In this document: one piece after another, positions 27,171-35,513 of the stretch
Numbering within the stretch: the stretch's first letter is position 1
Layout of the letters: every line of letters starts with the position of its first letter
From: Pseudomonas salomonii
Lineage (GTDB): Bacteria > Pseudomonadota > Gammaproteobacteria > Pseudomonadales > Pseudomonadaceae
Length of the DNA stretch: 64,000 bases
Assembly (NCBI RefSeq): GCF_900107155.1
Contig: NZ_FNOX01000002.1
Coordinates: 496,001 to 560,000 of the forward strand
Reading direction: 5' to 3'
The notes under the pieces: generated by a model
Seen by the model: only the letters and a program-made list of their open reading frames with translations
Databases searched by the model: none
Told to the model about the DNA's origin: nothing
Program-made: the position numbers and the translations under genes

Positions 27171-27419
27171 TTATTCTGAGGCCTGGCTACTGTGCTGATT
27201 TTTCCTGAACCCACGAGCATTCATGCCAAGCAAAATGCACTCGAGTGCAATCAATCCGAAAGCATTTGTGTGCCATCCCCAGATAACCCATAGCGCATTG
27301 CTGAGGATAAACCCCCAAAAGGCAATCATGCGCCGGCGCGGTTGTTGAGAACCGATAAACCAAGCTGATATGACAGTCACTACCATGGCGGGCCATTGCA
27401 CCCAATCAATCAGATCCAC
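27171..27419 (-). CDS. Small two-helix membrane protein (paralogue B)
   Basis: This 82-aa protein shares DWVQWPAMVVTVISAWFIGS, then ILSNALWVIWGWHTNAFGLI with paralogue A; more than half of the residues match by eye. It has two or three membrane helices and a basic C-terminal NARGFRKN segment (NLRGFKKN in A). It starts four bases after the stop of the glycosyltransferase gene and so is probably in its operon. Function is unknown; a link to the glycosyltransferase's lipid or membrane product is possible. Confidence 0.75.
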   Translation of the reverse strand: MDLIDWVQWPAMVVTVISAWFIGSQQPRRRMIAFWGFILSNALWVIWGWHTNAFGLIALECILLGMNARGFRKNQHSSQASE

Positions 27420-27423
27420 AAGG

Positions 27424-28134
27424 TCACGCCCCCCGGAGGCCAGAATCTGAACTCATGGACGGCTCGACACCTATGTCGGTATTGGGAGGCATAAGGGAAG
27501 CCAGATAATCTCCAAATCCACCCCGGCACTTGTAGTCCCGGCGTGCACTGGTGACCACAGGGTTAGTGGCTGTCCAGACAATACGTGCTCCTATCCTCTC
27601 AAGGTCTGCAACCAGTTGAACATCCTCGTGTGCCATCAAATGCTTGAACCCACCAGCGTTCTGATAAGCCTCGGCACTCAAGCCGAGATTGGCACCATGG
27701 ATATGGCGATGGTTCTCGATAAACTGGTACAACGCCAGGTACTGAGTGCGAACCGCCTCGCCGTATTCTCTCCAGCTGTCGACCTCAACTGTTCCACACA
27801 CCGCGTCAGCGTCAAACTCAATCTGACGCGCTAGCCAATCGGGCGGTACAACGGTATCGGCATCCGTGAAAGCAAGCCACCGAGCACCAGCTTTCAGTAA
27901 CTGCTCAGCACCTACAGCTCTCGTCTTACCCACGTTTTGAAAAGAGACACCAATCGACTGTATGCCCATCGCCGCGACCATTGCCTCCGTGCTATCTGAG
28001 CAGTCATCCAAGACGACAAGTATCTCGACCAACTGATCTTTTAGCGACGGGTGTTCAACCGCGAGGAGCACGGACTCGAGGCATTGGCTGATATAGCGTT
28101 CCTCGTTATGAGCAGGTATCACGATCCCTATCAT
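27424..28134 (-). CDS. Family 2 glycosyltransferase
   Basis: This 236-aa protein begins MIGIVIPAHNEERYISQCLE, the nucleotide-sugar binding start of GT-A family 2. It then has VVLDDCSDST and the metal-binding AFTDADTVVPPDWLARQ (DxD). No membrane helix is evident, so it is probably cytoplasmic. The frame is open from 28176, but the ATG at 28134 has AAGGGAGAG just upstream and gives the family start. A glycolipid or polysaccharide acceptor is likely. It heads a two-gene unit with paralogue B. Confidence 0.88.
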   Translation of the reverse strand: MIGIVIPAHNEERYISQCLESVLLAVEHPSLKDQLVEILVVLDDCSDSTEAMVAAMGIQSIGVSFQNVGKTRAVGAEQLLKAGARWLAFTDADTVVPPDWLARQIEFDADAVCGTVEVDSWREYGEAVRTQYLALYQFIENHRHIHGANLGLSAEAYQNAGGFKHLMAHEDVQLVADLERIGARIVWTATNPVVTSARRDYKCRGGFGDYLASLMPPNTDIGVEPSMSSDSGLRGA

Positions 28135-28325
28135 TTTCTCTCCCTTACCTCGCGACGTGTGCCCAGCAATCGACACCGCCCTGATAAGGAAGGTTTAAAG
28201 AATCTATCGTAGCGAGAGCAGCTGCATCTAAAGGAACGTTTCGGAGCGCCATTATCCTGCCAGTATTTACGCCGCGGCATTCTGAACTAGCCTTGTCGTG
28301 TTTAGGCTTTTAATCCGGAGAACTG

Positions 28326-28580
28326 ATGGACACGCTAACCAAAGTGGAGGTTGAAGCAGCCCTTTCCGCTCGCCTTCCTAACTGCGCAGTTCACTGTGCG
28401 TTCAATCCCGACGGCAGCCTTTCGGTGACCGTGACGGCGCACGATGCTGATCAGTTCACCATCGCCAATATCAATCGCGCCCACTATCACGGGGAATCAG
28501 GAATCAATAGGCTCATACGGGAAATACTGGAAGAAATGGTCATATCGAGACAGTCTTCCAGGCGTTCATCTGTGGGGTAA
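28326..28580 (+). CDS. Hypothetical protein, DUF1652-like
   Basis: This 84-aa soluble protein has a central segment (NPDGSLSVTVTAHDADQFTI) followed by an amphipathic helix (INRLIREILEEM). The layout recalls DUF1652, a family of small pseudomonad proteins of unknown function. CCGGAG lies six bases before the ATG. It is followed by another small gene after 15 bases, so the two are probably co-transcribed. Confidence 0.65.
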   Translation: MDTLTKVEVEAALSARLPNCAVHCAFNPDGSLSVTVTAHDADQFTIANINRAHYHGESGINRLIREILEEMVISRQSSRRSSVG

Positions 28581-28595
28581 TAAATAGGAATTCAT

Positions 28596-28868
28596 ATGCC
28601 GGACTCTACTGAAGCGACGATGCATTCAATCAAAATTGAATACCTAGTGGACACGCTGTTCGGAGTGAATCCACTCGCAAGCGAGTGCAGAGCACGCATA
28701 ATGCGCAAAGCGTCTGGATTTCAGCTGCAATTCGCACTGCCGTGGCCTAGCGAGCTACAACATGCCCACACACTTACCTTCGAATGGGAGGGCGGCTCCT
28801 ACCGTGGGGTGGTGCACCACACTGAAAAACTTCCCAGTGGAGAGCTGCTGTTGGACGTCGCCCCATAA
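28596..28868 (+). CDS. Hypothetical protein, PilZ-like length
   Basis: This 90-aa protein contains a beta-rich region (FQLQFALPWPSEL, LTFEWEGGSYRGVVHH) that ends in LLLDVAP. AGGA lies about seven bases before the ATG. I do not recognise the family. It lacks the RxxxR/DxSxxG motif that would support PilZ. It follows the DUF1652-like gene closely. Confidence 0.6.
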   Translation: MPDSTEATMHSIKIEYLVDTLFGVNPLASECRARIMRKASGFQLQFALPWPSELQHAHTLTFEWEGGSYRGVVHHTEKLPSGELLLDVAP

Positions 28869-28916
28869 GCTCAGTCGTGATGGGGGAGAAGCTGGAAATT
28901 GCGCCTGCCGCTGCTG

Positions 28917-29159
28917 TTACGCCGAGGGATCACGCTTCAGATGGGCTTTGGCTTCCAGCATGGCCCGGGCATGCCCCGAATCAGCCAGTTGTTTGAGTTC
29001 CTCACATTGGTCCCAATCAATGACACCGCCGCTTAACAGCGCTTTGGCACCGTCCAGCAGAGCACGGTGGTAAGCATCCGGAGAATTGGCGCGGTAATCG
29101 TAGTCGTTCAACGCCTTGTACAAAGCTTTGAGCTCGGGTCGTTGGGGTAAGTGGCTCAT
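28917..29159 (-). CDS. Hypothetical helical protein, 80 aa
   Basis: It begins MSHLPQRPELKALYKALNDY and is predicted to be all helical (GVIDWDQCEELKQLADSGHA). The frame is open further upstream, but the ATG at 29159 has AGGA eight bases before it and a natural N-terminus. It converges with the gene ending at 28868. Function is unknown. Confidence 0.65.
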   Translation of the reverse strand: MSHLPQRPELKALYKALNDYDYRANSPDAYHRALLDGAKALLSGGVIDWDQCEELKQLADSGHARAMLEAKAHLKRDPSA

Positions 29160-29429
29160 AATGCTCATCCTGTTTGGAGCAGGGTTTGTCTTTTCGCCTA
29201 TTTCTATGTGAGAGCGTCGCCGACCTGAATGTTCAAACACAATCACCCCAAAGCCCCCCCTATTCAGCATTGGTGGATAGCGCTGCACGCCACTCGTCGA
29301 GGGATATGCACAGCGTTAAAACTTTATTTACCGTTGCACCCTCCCACTTGTGAAGAGAAAAGAATTTTCTCCTAGATGAATCGATTCAATTGAATCCGAC
29401 AGTGTGAACGCTGCGTGGAGATGACAATC

Positions 29430-29867
29430 ATGAACCTGCGCCTCCCCATGTTTTTGATCTCGTGTTTTACCTTTTCAAACGCCTTGGCTGCGGCGTGTGA
29501 TGTCTACACGCACTCTCAGAGCGATCAGGTACCCGTGGTTGAACAGCACACCTGCTACACGTACGAAGGCGTGCCTTCCGACGCTATCGATTGGTCGTGC
29601 AGCAACGAAAACAAGGACATGATGAACACAAAAAAAACCAAGATCGCTCAATGCGCCGGCGACTATACGGCCAGTTGCAAGGCAACACTCACACACGAGG
29701 CACTTGCGAATCCTCATGCAACCGCCAAAGTTCCTGGCCACGCGGGCGCGATGCTTCCCAGCAACGCTGGGGTGGTGACCTATCACTACGCCGCACAGGA
29801 CCTTAAGCAAGCCAAAATCGATTGTGAGAAAGACGGCGGGCAGTGGACGTGGCAGTCAGCTCAATAA
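29430..29867 (+). CDS. Secreted cysteine-containing hypothetical protein
   Basis: This 145-aa protein has a signal peptide (MNLRLPMFLISCFTFSNALA, cleavage after ALA). The mature part has several cysteines (ACDVYT, HTCYTY, DWSCSN, QCAG, ASCKA, DCEKDG), probably forming disulfides in the periplasm. The ATG at 29430 is chosen over the upstream GTG at 29415 because it gives the signal peptide and has GGAG nine bases before it. It precedes the cupin gene by 25 bases. The role is unknown. Confidence 0.75.
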   Translation: MNLRLPMFLISCFTFSNALAAACDVYTHSQSDQVPVVEQHTCYTYEGVPSDAIDWSCSNENKDMMNTKKTKIAQCAGDYTASCKATLTHEALANPHATAKVPGHAGAMLPSNAGVVTYHYAAQDLKQAKIDCEKDGGQWTWQSAQ

Positions 29868-29892
29868 CCGGATTTCAAATGGCGCATCCCAT

Positions 29893-30423
29893 ATGAACGG
29901 CTTTGAGAATGGTACAACTGCGCCAATACCGCTTATGTTTAAGCGCGGTGATACGGTGCCCAATAACCCAGACCTGCCCGTACTTTTTTATTCAGAGGCA
30001 CTGTCCAAGCCCTTCAACGACCTTGCGGCACTCTTTGAAGCAATGTTCGCCAGCCAAGGTTGGCCACCTCAGTGGCGTGATCGGATCTACAACTATCATC
30101 ATTACCATACACAGGGGCACGAAGTGCTGGGTGTCGCAAGCGGCCATGCTCAGCTGATGCTGGGTGGTGAGCACGGGCAGGTTCTGAACGTGAGTACAGG
30201 CGATGTGTTGCTGTTGCCGGCAGGCACCGGACATTGCAGTCTGAGCGCCAGTAAAGACTTCCTCGTAGTAGGCGCCTATCCGCCAGGCCAGCAAGCGGAT
30301 ATCTGCCGCGAGGCGCCCACCCCGGCACAATTGAGAAATATCGAACGGCTACCATTTCCTGATGAGGGGCCAGTAAAGGGCGATCAACGTGTTTTTCGCA
30401 GGCTGTGGGTCAGAGATCGCTAA
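29893..30423 (+). CDS. Cupin-domain protein, YjlB-like
   Basis: This 176-aa protein has the cupin core YHHYHTQGHEVLGVASGHAQ, then GDVLLLPAGTGHCSL, with histidines and glutamate for a metal site. Size and the tail (REAPTPAQLRNIERLPFPDE) fit YjlB-like cupins, which are uncharacterised. The ATG at 29893 gives MNGFENG; the ribosome site is weak. Its stop overlaps the stop of the opposite CinA-like gene by three bases. Confidence 0.82.
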   Translation: MNGFENGTTAPIPLMFKRGDTVPNNPDLPVLFYSEALSKPFNDLAALFEAMFASQGWPPQWRDRIYNYHHYHTQGHEVLGVASGHAQLMLGGEHGQVLNVSTGDVLLLPAGTGHCSLSASKDFLVVGAYPPGQQADICREAPTPAQLRNIERLPFPDEGPVKGDQRVFRRLWVRDR

Positions 30424-30920
30424 GCGCCCTCTCCCGCCATGGCTAGCTGGTGAAAATGCGGCAATGATTTCAGGGCATGGAGGGATGCCGCCAATTGGAC
30501 CTCCTCGCGCGATCCCATGAAGCGTTCCTTTCGACTGAACACGCTCAGACCTCGCCCTACTCGATAGGCCCAGGCAAAACACACAGTTCCAGGAGGTATT
30601 CCATCGACCACATCAGGACCGAGTATGCCTGTGGTCGCGATGGCTACATTTGCCGGGCTGTCGTCCAGCGCCCCGAGAACCATCTCCCGAGCAACCTCAC
30701 GACTCGTGAGATTAAAAGTATTTATGGTGTACGCGCGTACTTTTAGTAGTCGCTGCTTCGCTTCTGGCGAGTAGACAACATAACCACTCTCAATACATGC
30801 CCCCCCTCCGTCGACCTCGGAAAGCAATGTGATAATTTTTCCCGCGGTACAAGACTCGGCCGTCGCAATGACCAGTCGATTGCGTTTGAGGTACTCCACG
30901 ATAGAAGTGGCGACTAACAT
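30420..30920 (-). CDS. Stand-alone CinA C-terminal domain protein (PncC-type nicotinamide-nucleotide amidohydrolase)
   Basis: This 166-aa protein matches the CinA C-terminal family, which hydrolyses nicotinamide mononucleotide to nicotinate mononucleotide and ammonia. ATAESCTAGKI holds the nucleophile region and TTGILGPDVVDGIPPGTVCF the second conserved block. Compared with classical PncC the signature is altered: TTGILGPD instead of TGIAGPxGG. It may therefore be a divergent paralogue. The start at 30920 has no strong ribosome site. Its stop overlaps the convergent cupin gene. Confidence 0.82.
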   Translation of the reverse strand: MLVATSIVEYLKRNRLVIATAESCTAGKIITLLSEVDGGGACIESGYVVYSPEAKQRLLKVRAYTINTFNLTSREVAREMVLGALDDSPANVAIATTGILGPDVVDGIPPGTVCFAWAYRVGRGLSVFSRKERFMGSREEVQLAASLHALKSLPHFHQLAMAGEGA

Positions 30921-31092
30921 GATAATTGCTCCTGCGCGCGAGCGATTGCGCTATCACCCGTTCCAAAAAACGACCTTTCAGATCAATCAACGTTCAAGTG
31001 AAAGTGTTTTGAACGTGCACGGTGTCAGGATTTCCAACGTCTACAGAGTTGAACCTGACGTTCACGAATACAGCTTGAGAGAAGGCAAGAGG

Positions 31093-31869
31093 ATGGAACC
31101 TACGGCAATGATTACCAAGACAGCCAGAATGGCCAAGTCATGCTCCTTGGCGGCAACCTTTACCCTGTTAAGCGCCTGCGCTGGCAATCATTCTCCCTCG
31201 AACGTGGGGGCACCCGGTAAACCGACTGCTCCATCTACCCGAACCCTGGAAGCCGGTGCAGCCTTGCTCCAATCTCGTCCGCCTGTTGATGCATTGAACG
31301 CCTACCTGGACGGTTTTCACTTTTATAACGGCCATCCTGAGGTACAGATGGAAGCGCATCACTACTGCGCGATTCTCAATGAAGAGGTGATTCAATGCGT
31401 GATCTACGACGGCAATCGCAAGGATGCAAAGTTGATGGGCGTGGAATACATCATCAGCGAGCAGTTATTCACCACACTGCCTACCCCTGAAAAGGCGCTG
31501 TGGCACAGCCACGTGCACGAAGTGAAATCAGGACAACTGGTCGCGCCGGGAATCCCCGACGTGGCGGAGCACGCGTTGATGGAAAAACTGGTGCATACCT
31601 ACGGTAAGACTTGGCATACCTGGCATACCGATCTCAACAAACGCCTGCCGCTGGGTGCGCCGCAACTGATGATGGGGTTTACCACCGATGGCCAGGCCGA
31701 CCCTGGGATGGTCGCCGAGCGAGATAAGCGGATGGGTATCGACAGCACCGAAAAGAAGAAGACACGCATCGATATAGTTGCGCCACCCATCGCACCGGGT
31801 GCGGACGCATGGCAAAAGGGCACCGTTATTCAGATCACCGATCCGACTGTAACGGCCCATCAGCACTGA
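31093..31869 (+). CDS. DUF1264 (oil-body-associated-protein-like) lipoprotein
   Basis: This 258-aa protein has a signal ending in the lipobox LLSACAG, so it should be a lipoprotein. The body matches DUF1264: HHYCAILNEEVIQCVIYDG, ALWHSHVHEVKSGQLVAPGI and KTWHTWHTD. Many His residues suggest metal binding, but the function is not established; plant relatives associate with oil bodies. The frame is open from 30829; I chose the ATG at 31093 with GAAGG seven bases upstream, although 31108 or 31129 are possible. The SDR gene follows in the same direction. Confidence 0.82.
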   Translation: MEPTAMITKTARMAKSCSLAATFTLLSACAGNHSPSNVGAPGKPTAPSTRTLEAGAALLQSRPPVDALNAYLDGFHFYNGHPEVQMEAHHYCAILNEEVIQCVIYDGNRKDAKLMGVEYIISEQLFTTLPTPEKALWHSHVHEVKSGQLVAPGIPDVAEHALMEKLVHTYGKTWHTWHTDLNKRLPLGAPQLMMGFTTDGQADPGMVAERDKRMGIDSTEKKKTRIDIVAPPIAPGADAWQKGTVIQITDPTVTAHQH

Positions 31870-31947
31870 ACGCACCACTCAGTCATTTGGATTGAACGAT
31901 CATTTGCTAGCCCTTCTCTATCGCAAGACCAGAGATAGGAGGATGTC

Positions 31948-33261
31948 ATGATGATTGATTCAGCAACCGGAATGAGTCCTGGCGAACGATACGCAGTGGA
32001 GAGCCTAGAGCGAACAAGGAGCTTTTGCGGTTTTTTCCTGGATGGAAAATATTACCTGGGTCCTGAACTCTTGACGGCTGTCGGGTGGCTGGAGGGCCAG
32101 ACATTTATTTACGACGAGCTCGACGCCTTAGGCGACCCGGTATTCCCCGACCGTGTCGCTGGCACGATTGAAAACCTTACCCTCGTACTGGCCGACGGTG
32201 CCCGTTTGAAACTCCATCCGATACCTGTTCATGTGCCCGAGGATTTGCCTGCACGCGCGCCTGTAATGGGAAAAAACAATGGCCAGTTACACGGCAAAAC
32301 GGTGGTGATCACCGGCGCCTCAAGCGGCATAGGTCGTGCTGCTGCTCACGCATTCGCAGAACAAAGTACCCGGTTAGTCTTGGCGGCTCGTGATGAAAAG
32401 GCGCTGGCAGAAGTGGTCGAGGAATGTGCTGTACGCGGCGCGCAGGCGATCGCCGTTAAAACCGATGTGACACATGGCGACCAAATGCGCGCGCTGGCGG
32501 AAAAGGCTGCGGCTTTCGGAAATGGCCGCATCGATATCTGGATCAATAACGCCGGTGTAGGGGCCGTCGGCAGCTTCGAAAACACGCCTTTGGAAGCACA
32601 CGAACAAGTACTGCAAACAGACCTGCTCGGTTACCTGCGTGGAGCCCACGTGGCGTGGCCCTATTTCAAAGGCCAGAAAAGCGGGATTCTGATCAATACA
32701 CTCTCGCTGGGAAGCTGGGTCGCCCAGCCTTTTGCTGCCGCGTATTCAGCCAGTAAATATGGCCTGCGTGGCTTGACCGAAGCACTGCGCGGCGAATTGG
32801 TTGGCTACCCGAATATTCATGTGTGCGACATCTATCCCGCCGTGATGGATACACCGGGCTTTCGCGATGGCGCAAATTTTACTGGCCATACATTGACGCC
32901 GCCGCCACCGGTCTATGATCCGCGTCAGGTAGCGCGGGCGATGGTCGCTTGCGCGCTGCAACCGAGGAACAGCACCACTGTCGGTACCGCCGCAACCATC
33001 GCTCGAGTCGCGCATTTTTTGCTGCCCGCCTTTCCCCAGGTATCCGGCTGGCTCACCCGCACCGCCCTGCAACGGGCACCCCACTCAGCGACTTCGTCGG
33101 GCAACCTGTTTAGACCCGCCAGCGGTGAGCGCCGCATTGAAGGCGGCTGGCGACAAACACGCCGTACACCGTATTGGTTGATTGCAGCAAGCGCAGCGTT
33201 GTTACTCGGCGGTGTGCTCATTGCGCGCAAGCATTCAACAAACAACAAGCCGCATAACTGA
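31948..33261 (+). CDS. Membrane-anchored short-chain dehydrogenase with extra N-terminal domain
   Basis: This 437-aa protein has three parts. Residues 1-110 form a small domain seen in PRC-barrel-like leaders (GFFLDGKYYLGPELLTAVG, then GDPVFPDRVAGTIENLTL). Residues 115-370 are a classical SDR with VVITGASSGIGRA for NAD(P), INNAGVG and the catalytic AYSASKYGLRG. A C-terminal helix (YWLIAASAALLLGGVLIA) follows a basic stretch. AGGAGG lies five bases before the ATG. It would reduce or oxidise an unknown substrate at the membrane. The N-terminal domain could be a sensor or binding module. Confidence 0.85.
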   Translation: MMIDSATGMSPGERYAVESLERTRSFCGFFLDGKYYLGPELLTAVGWLEGQTFIYDELDALGDPVFPDRVAGTIENLTLVLADGARLKLHPIPVHVPEDLPARAPVMGKNNGQLHGKTVVITGASSGIGRAAAHAFAEQSTRLVLAARDEKALAEVVEECAVRGAQAIAVKTDVTHGDQMRALAEKAAAFGNGRIDIWINNAGVGAVGSFENTPLEAHEQVLQTDLLGYLRGAHVAWPYFKGQKSGILINTLSLGSWVAQPFAAAYSASKYGLRGLTEALRGELVGYPNIHVCDIYPAVMDTPGFRDGANFTGHTLTPPPPVYDPRQVARAMVACALQPRNSTTVGTAATIARVAHFLLPAFPQVSGWLTRTALQRAPHSATSSGNLFRPASGERRIEGGWRQTRRTPYWLIAASAALLLGGVLIARKHSTNNKPHN

Positions 33262-33301
33262 AATGGGGGGCAGCCGCCCCGTTTAAATGAGGTAAATCAG
33301 C

Positions 33302-33583
33302 ATGTCTTACAAATTCCAAGGTAACGCGAGCGTAATGACTGCCTCTCGTCATTTGGGCACACCCTCGGATGAATGTTTTAATGAGTCAGCAGAGATCCAT
33401 TTGAGCAGCAGTGGAAAACCAACGATTGCGCGTTTGGACTTCGACAAGCCACTGGATTGGCCGGGTAATCCTAACTTTGTCGCAGTCCATTTACCCGATG
33501 GCTCCACCGTGAGTGGCGTCATCGTCGATATAGAGCGGCCCACGAATGCGCCCGGATGGGTCACGTTTACAGTAGATGATTGA
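33302..33583 (+). CDS. Hypothetical protein, 93 aa
   Basis: A short soluble protein with a beta-rich C-terminal half (FVAVHLPDGSTVSGVIVDIE, PGWVTFTVDD). GAGG lies ahead of the start. It is 40 bases downstream of the SDR gene and is likely part of the same unit. I do not recognise the family. Confidence 0.6.
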   Translation: MSYKFQGNASVMTASRHLGTPSDECFNESAEIHLSSSGKPTIARLDFDKPLDWPGNPNFVAVHLPDGSTVSGVIVDIERPTNAPGWVTFTVDD

Positions 33584-33684
33584 GGTGTGATAAGCGCCGG
33601 AGCTCATCCATCGCATTGTCGGACAATTTTTTTGAATTTTCTTTGACGTCAAATATCTGTAATTCATGAGCATAGGGAGGTCTC

Positions 33685-33939
33685 ATGAAAGATAGCAATC
33701 TATTTACCATCGAGTATCAGCTTCACGGTGAACCGAAGTCCTTCATCGTGCGCGCATCGCAAATGAACAATGCCGAGGCTTGGCATTGGGCCAGCTGCGA
33801 TGCAGGCGTCGCCGTCATACCGAAATTTGGCCAACACACCCTCAAGCGTGTCTCCAAACCGATGGCGGAAAAATACGGCATCACGCAGGTACGCTGGAGC
33901 GCCGCGACGCAGGTGCAGTGGGCGGAGGGTCTCGCATGA
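33685..33939 (+). CDS. DUF6555-like small protein
   Basis: This 84-aa protein has the pattern IEYQLHGEPKSFIVRASQMN, AEAWHWASCDAGVAVIP and VSKPMAEKYGITQVRW. I associate this with DUF6555, a Pseudomonas family of unknown function. AGGGAGG stands upstream of the ATG. Its TGA overlaps the start of the next gene (ATGA, 33936-33939). Confidence 0.72.
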   Translation: MKDSNLFTIEYQLHGEPKSFIVRASQMNNAEAWHWASCDAGVAVIPKFGQHTLKRVSKPMAEKYGITQVRWSAATQVQWAEGLA

Positions 33940-34178
33940 TGAACAGCCAGACGCTTGGTTATACGACGAGACAAGCACGCGATGATGAGGTCGCGCGAAA
34001 TAACGAGATGTTTTTTGAAGCCGACCGACTGGATGCGCGAGCGTACAAAATCATCGAGTCCTACAGCGGCGACGCGCAGACGTGGGCGCGCTTCATCGAA
34101 GCGAAGAAAGCTGCAGATGCGCAACGCACCGCCGCTTACCAAGAGTGGATGCGCATCCATCGTACAAAGCGAAGATAG
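33936..34178 (+). CDS. Hypothetical helical protein coupled to the DUF6555-like gene
   Basis: This 80-aa protein begins MMNSQTLGYTTRQARDDEVA and is rich in Ala, Arg and Glu with a predicted all-helical fold. The start is set by the ATGA overlap with the preceding gene, which implies translational coupling. It has no membrane segment. Function is unknown. Confidence 0.65.
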   Translation: MMNSQTLGYTTRQARDDEVARNNEMFFEADRLDARAYKIIESYSGDAQTWARFIEAKKAADAQRTAAYQEWMRIHRTKRR

Positions 34179-34180
34179 CC

Positions 34181-34207
34181 GTCAGCCCTGTCGAAAACAG
34201 GGCTGAC
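34181..34207 (+). terminator. Perfect 11-bp stem-loop after the small-gene unit
   Basis: GTCAGCCCTGT and ACAGGGCTGAC flank a five-base loop directly after the stop at 34178. The stem is GC-rich and perfect, but only mixed sequence follows instead of a T tract. Confidence 0.6.
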
Positions 34208-34220
34208 GCCCGGTCAAGTA

Positions 34221-34400
34221 TCACGCCCCTGACTCAGGGTCTTTTGAAGGACCGCCAGGGGCGACGCCGACTTGACCGACGTCCGCCTTCCAGGGGCGGT
34301 CGACCGTCGGGTCCTCCGATTTGTCGTTGCGCTTTGCCGTATCGGGCCGCACCTTTTGCCCGGTTTGCCCCGACGTATGGGGTTTGGATGGTGGGTTCAT
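34221..34400 (-). CDS. Small disordered protein downstream of the oxidoreductase
   Basis: This 59-aa protein (MNPPSKPHTSGQTGQKVRPD, then SEDPTVDRPWKADV) is rich in Pro, Asp, Gly and Lys and looks intrinsically disordered. AGAGG stands five bases before the ATG at 34400. It begins eight bases after the oxidoreductase stop, supporting a shared transcript. Function is unknown. Confidence 0.5.
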   Translation of the reverse strand: MNPPSKPHTSGQTGQKVRPDTAKRNDKSEDPTVDRPWKADVGQVGVAPGGPSKDPESGA

Positions 34401-34408
34401 GACGCCTC

Positions 34409-35335
34409 TCAATCACTGATATGCAGCACGACCTTGCCGTGCACATGCTCATTGGCCAGGTAATCCAGCGCCTGCACCGCAGCCCCCAACTCGAATACCT
34501 TGGCGAGGTAGACCTGCACATTGCCTGCCTCGATCAAGCCGGCGATCTCTGTCAGCTCCTCGCCACGTGGCGCCGCGGTAAACCGTGCGCCGGTCTTGCC
34601 GGCTGCCTGCGGATGGCTGGCGTCGGGCATCGTCAGGGTCGACACCAGCCGGCCCCCCTCCCCCAGCACTTGCCAGGAACGGGCCTGCGTGTCGCCGCCG
34701 ATCAAATCAATCACCAGGTCAAACTCCTTGCAAATGTCCTCAAAACGCTCGGTCTTGTAGTCGATCGCGCGGTCTGCCCCCAGCTCGCGCAAGAACGGCA
34801 GGCTGTCCGTGGAGGCGGTGGCGTATACCTGGGCACCCTTGACCTTGGCAAACTGCACGGCAAAGTGGCCCACCCCGCCGGTCCCGCCATGGATCAGCAC
34901 CTTCTGCCCTTGCTCGATCTGCCCGTGCTCCACCAGGGCCTGCCAAGCGGTGTGGCCCGCCAGCGGTACACCGGCCGCAACCGGCCAATCCAGTGACTGG
35001 GGGATATGCGCCAGATGCACCGCCGGTACCCGCGAATACTCCGCATAGCCACCGTCGGCGCCAATCATCGCAAACACCCGATCGCCCTTCTTGAAATCGC
35101 TGACGCCCTGCCCGACTTTTTCTACCAGGCCGGCGACTTCACGGCCGAGGGTCAGCGGGAGTTTGTCCTGCTTGACCTCCGGGTATTGGCCTTCACGAAT
35201 CTTGTAGTCCACAGGGTTGATCCCCACAAAAAAATTCTTGACCAGCACCTCGCCTGCCAGAGGCTCCGGCACCTCGACGTCACAAAATTGCATGACCTCG
35301 GGGCCGCCAAACTGCTCAATCCTGATTGCTTTCAT
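34409..35335 (-). CDS. NADP-dependent quinone-oxidoreductase-like MDR enzyme
   Basis: This 308-aa protein belongs to the zinc-free quinone oxidoreductase branch of medium-chain dehydrogenases. It begins MKAIRIEQFGGPEVMQF and has the NADPH-binding VLIHGGTGGVGHFAVQFAKV and the usual DFVIDLIGG-type segment. No catalytic or structural zinc cysteines are present. The frame is open to a GTG nine bases further upstream, but the ATG at 35335 has GAGG eight bases before it. It probably reduces quinones or enones with NADPH; the substrate is unknown. Confidence 0.87.
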   Translation of the reverse strand: MKAIRIEQFGGPEVMQFCDVEVPEPLAGEVLVKNFFVGINPVDYKIREGQYPEVKQDKLPLTLGREVAGLVEKVGQGVSDFKKGDRVFAMIGADGGYAEYSRVPAVHLAHIPQSLDWPVAAGVPLAGHTAWQALVEHGQIEQGQKVLIHGGTGGVGHFAVQFAKVKGAQVYATASTDSLPFLRELGADRAIDYKTERFEDICKEFDLVIDLIGGDTQARSWQVLGEGGRLVSTLTMPDASHPQAAGKTGARFTAAPRGEELTEIAGLIEAGNVQVYLAKVFELGAAVQALDYLANEHVHGKVVLHISD

Positions 35336-35513
35336 GGTACGCACCTCATTGTCTGTTCAAAGCACACAGGGGTGTGGAGGACCGCCGATGTCCATGGGTT
35401 CACTTGATATCGAGCAACACTGACAAACGGCATCTTCCACCCACGAATCCACTCGAACCTTTGCGTCTACCGGCCCGTCCCAACTGTATTCAGCCAAGAC
35501 CCGGGAGTGCCTG

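Noticed and set aside
30829..31092. Extended N-terminus of the DUF1264 gene
   Set aside because: It would remove the lipoprotein signal from the N-terminus and overlaps the CinA-like gene start.
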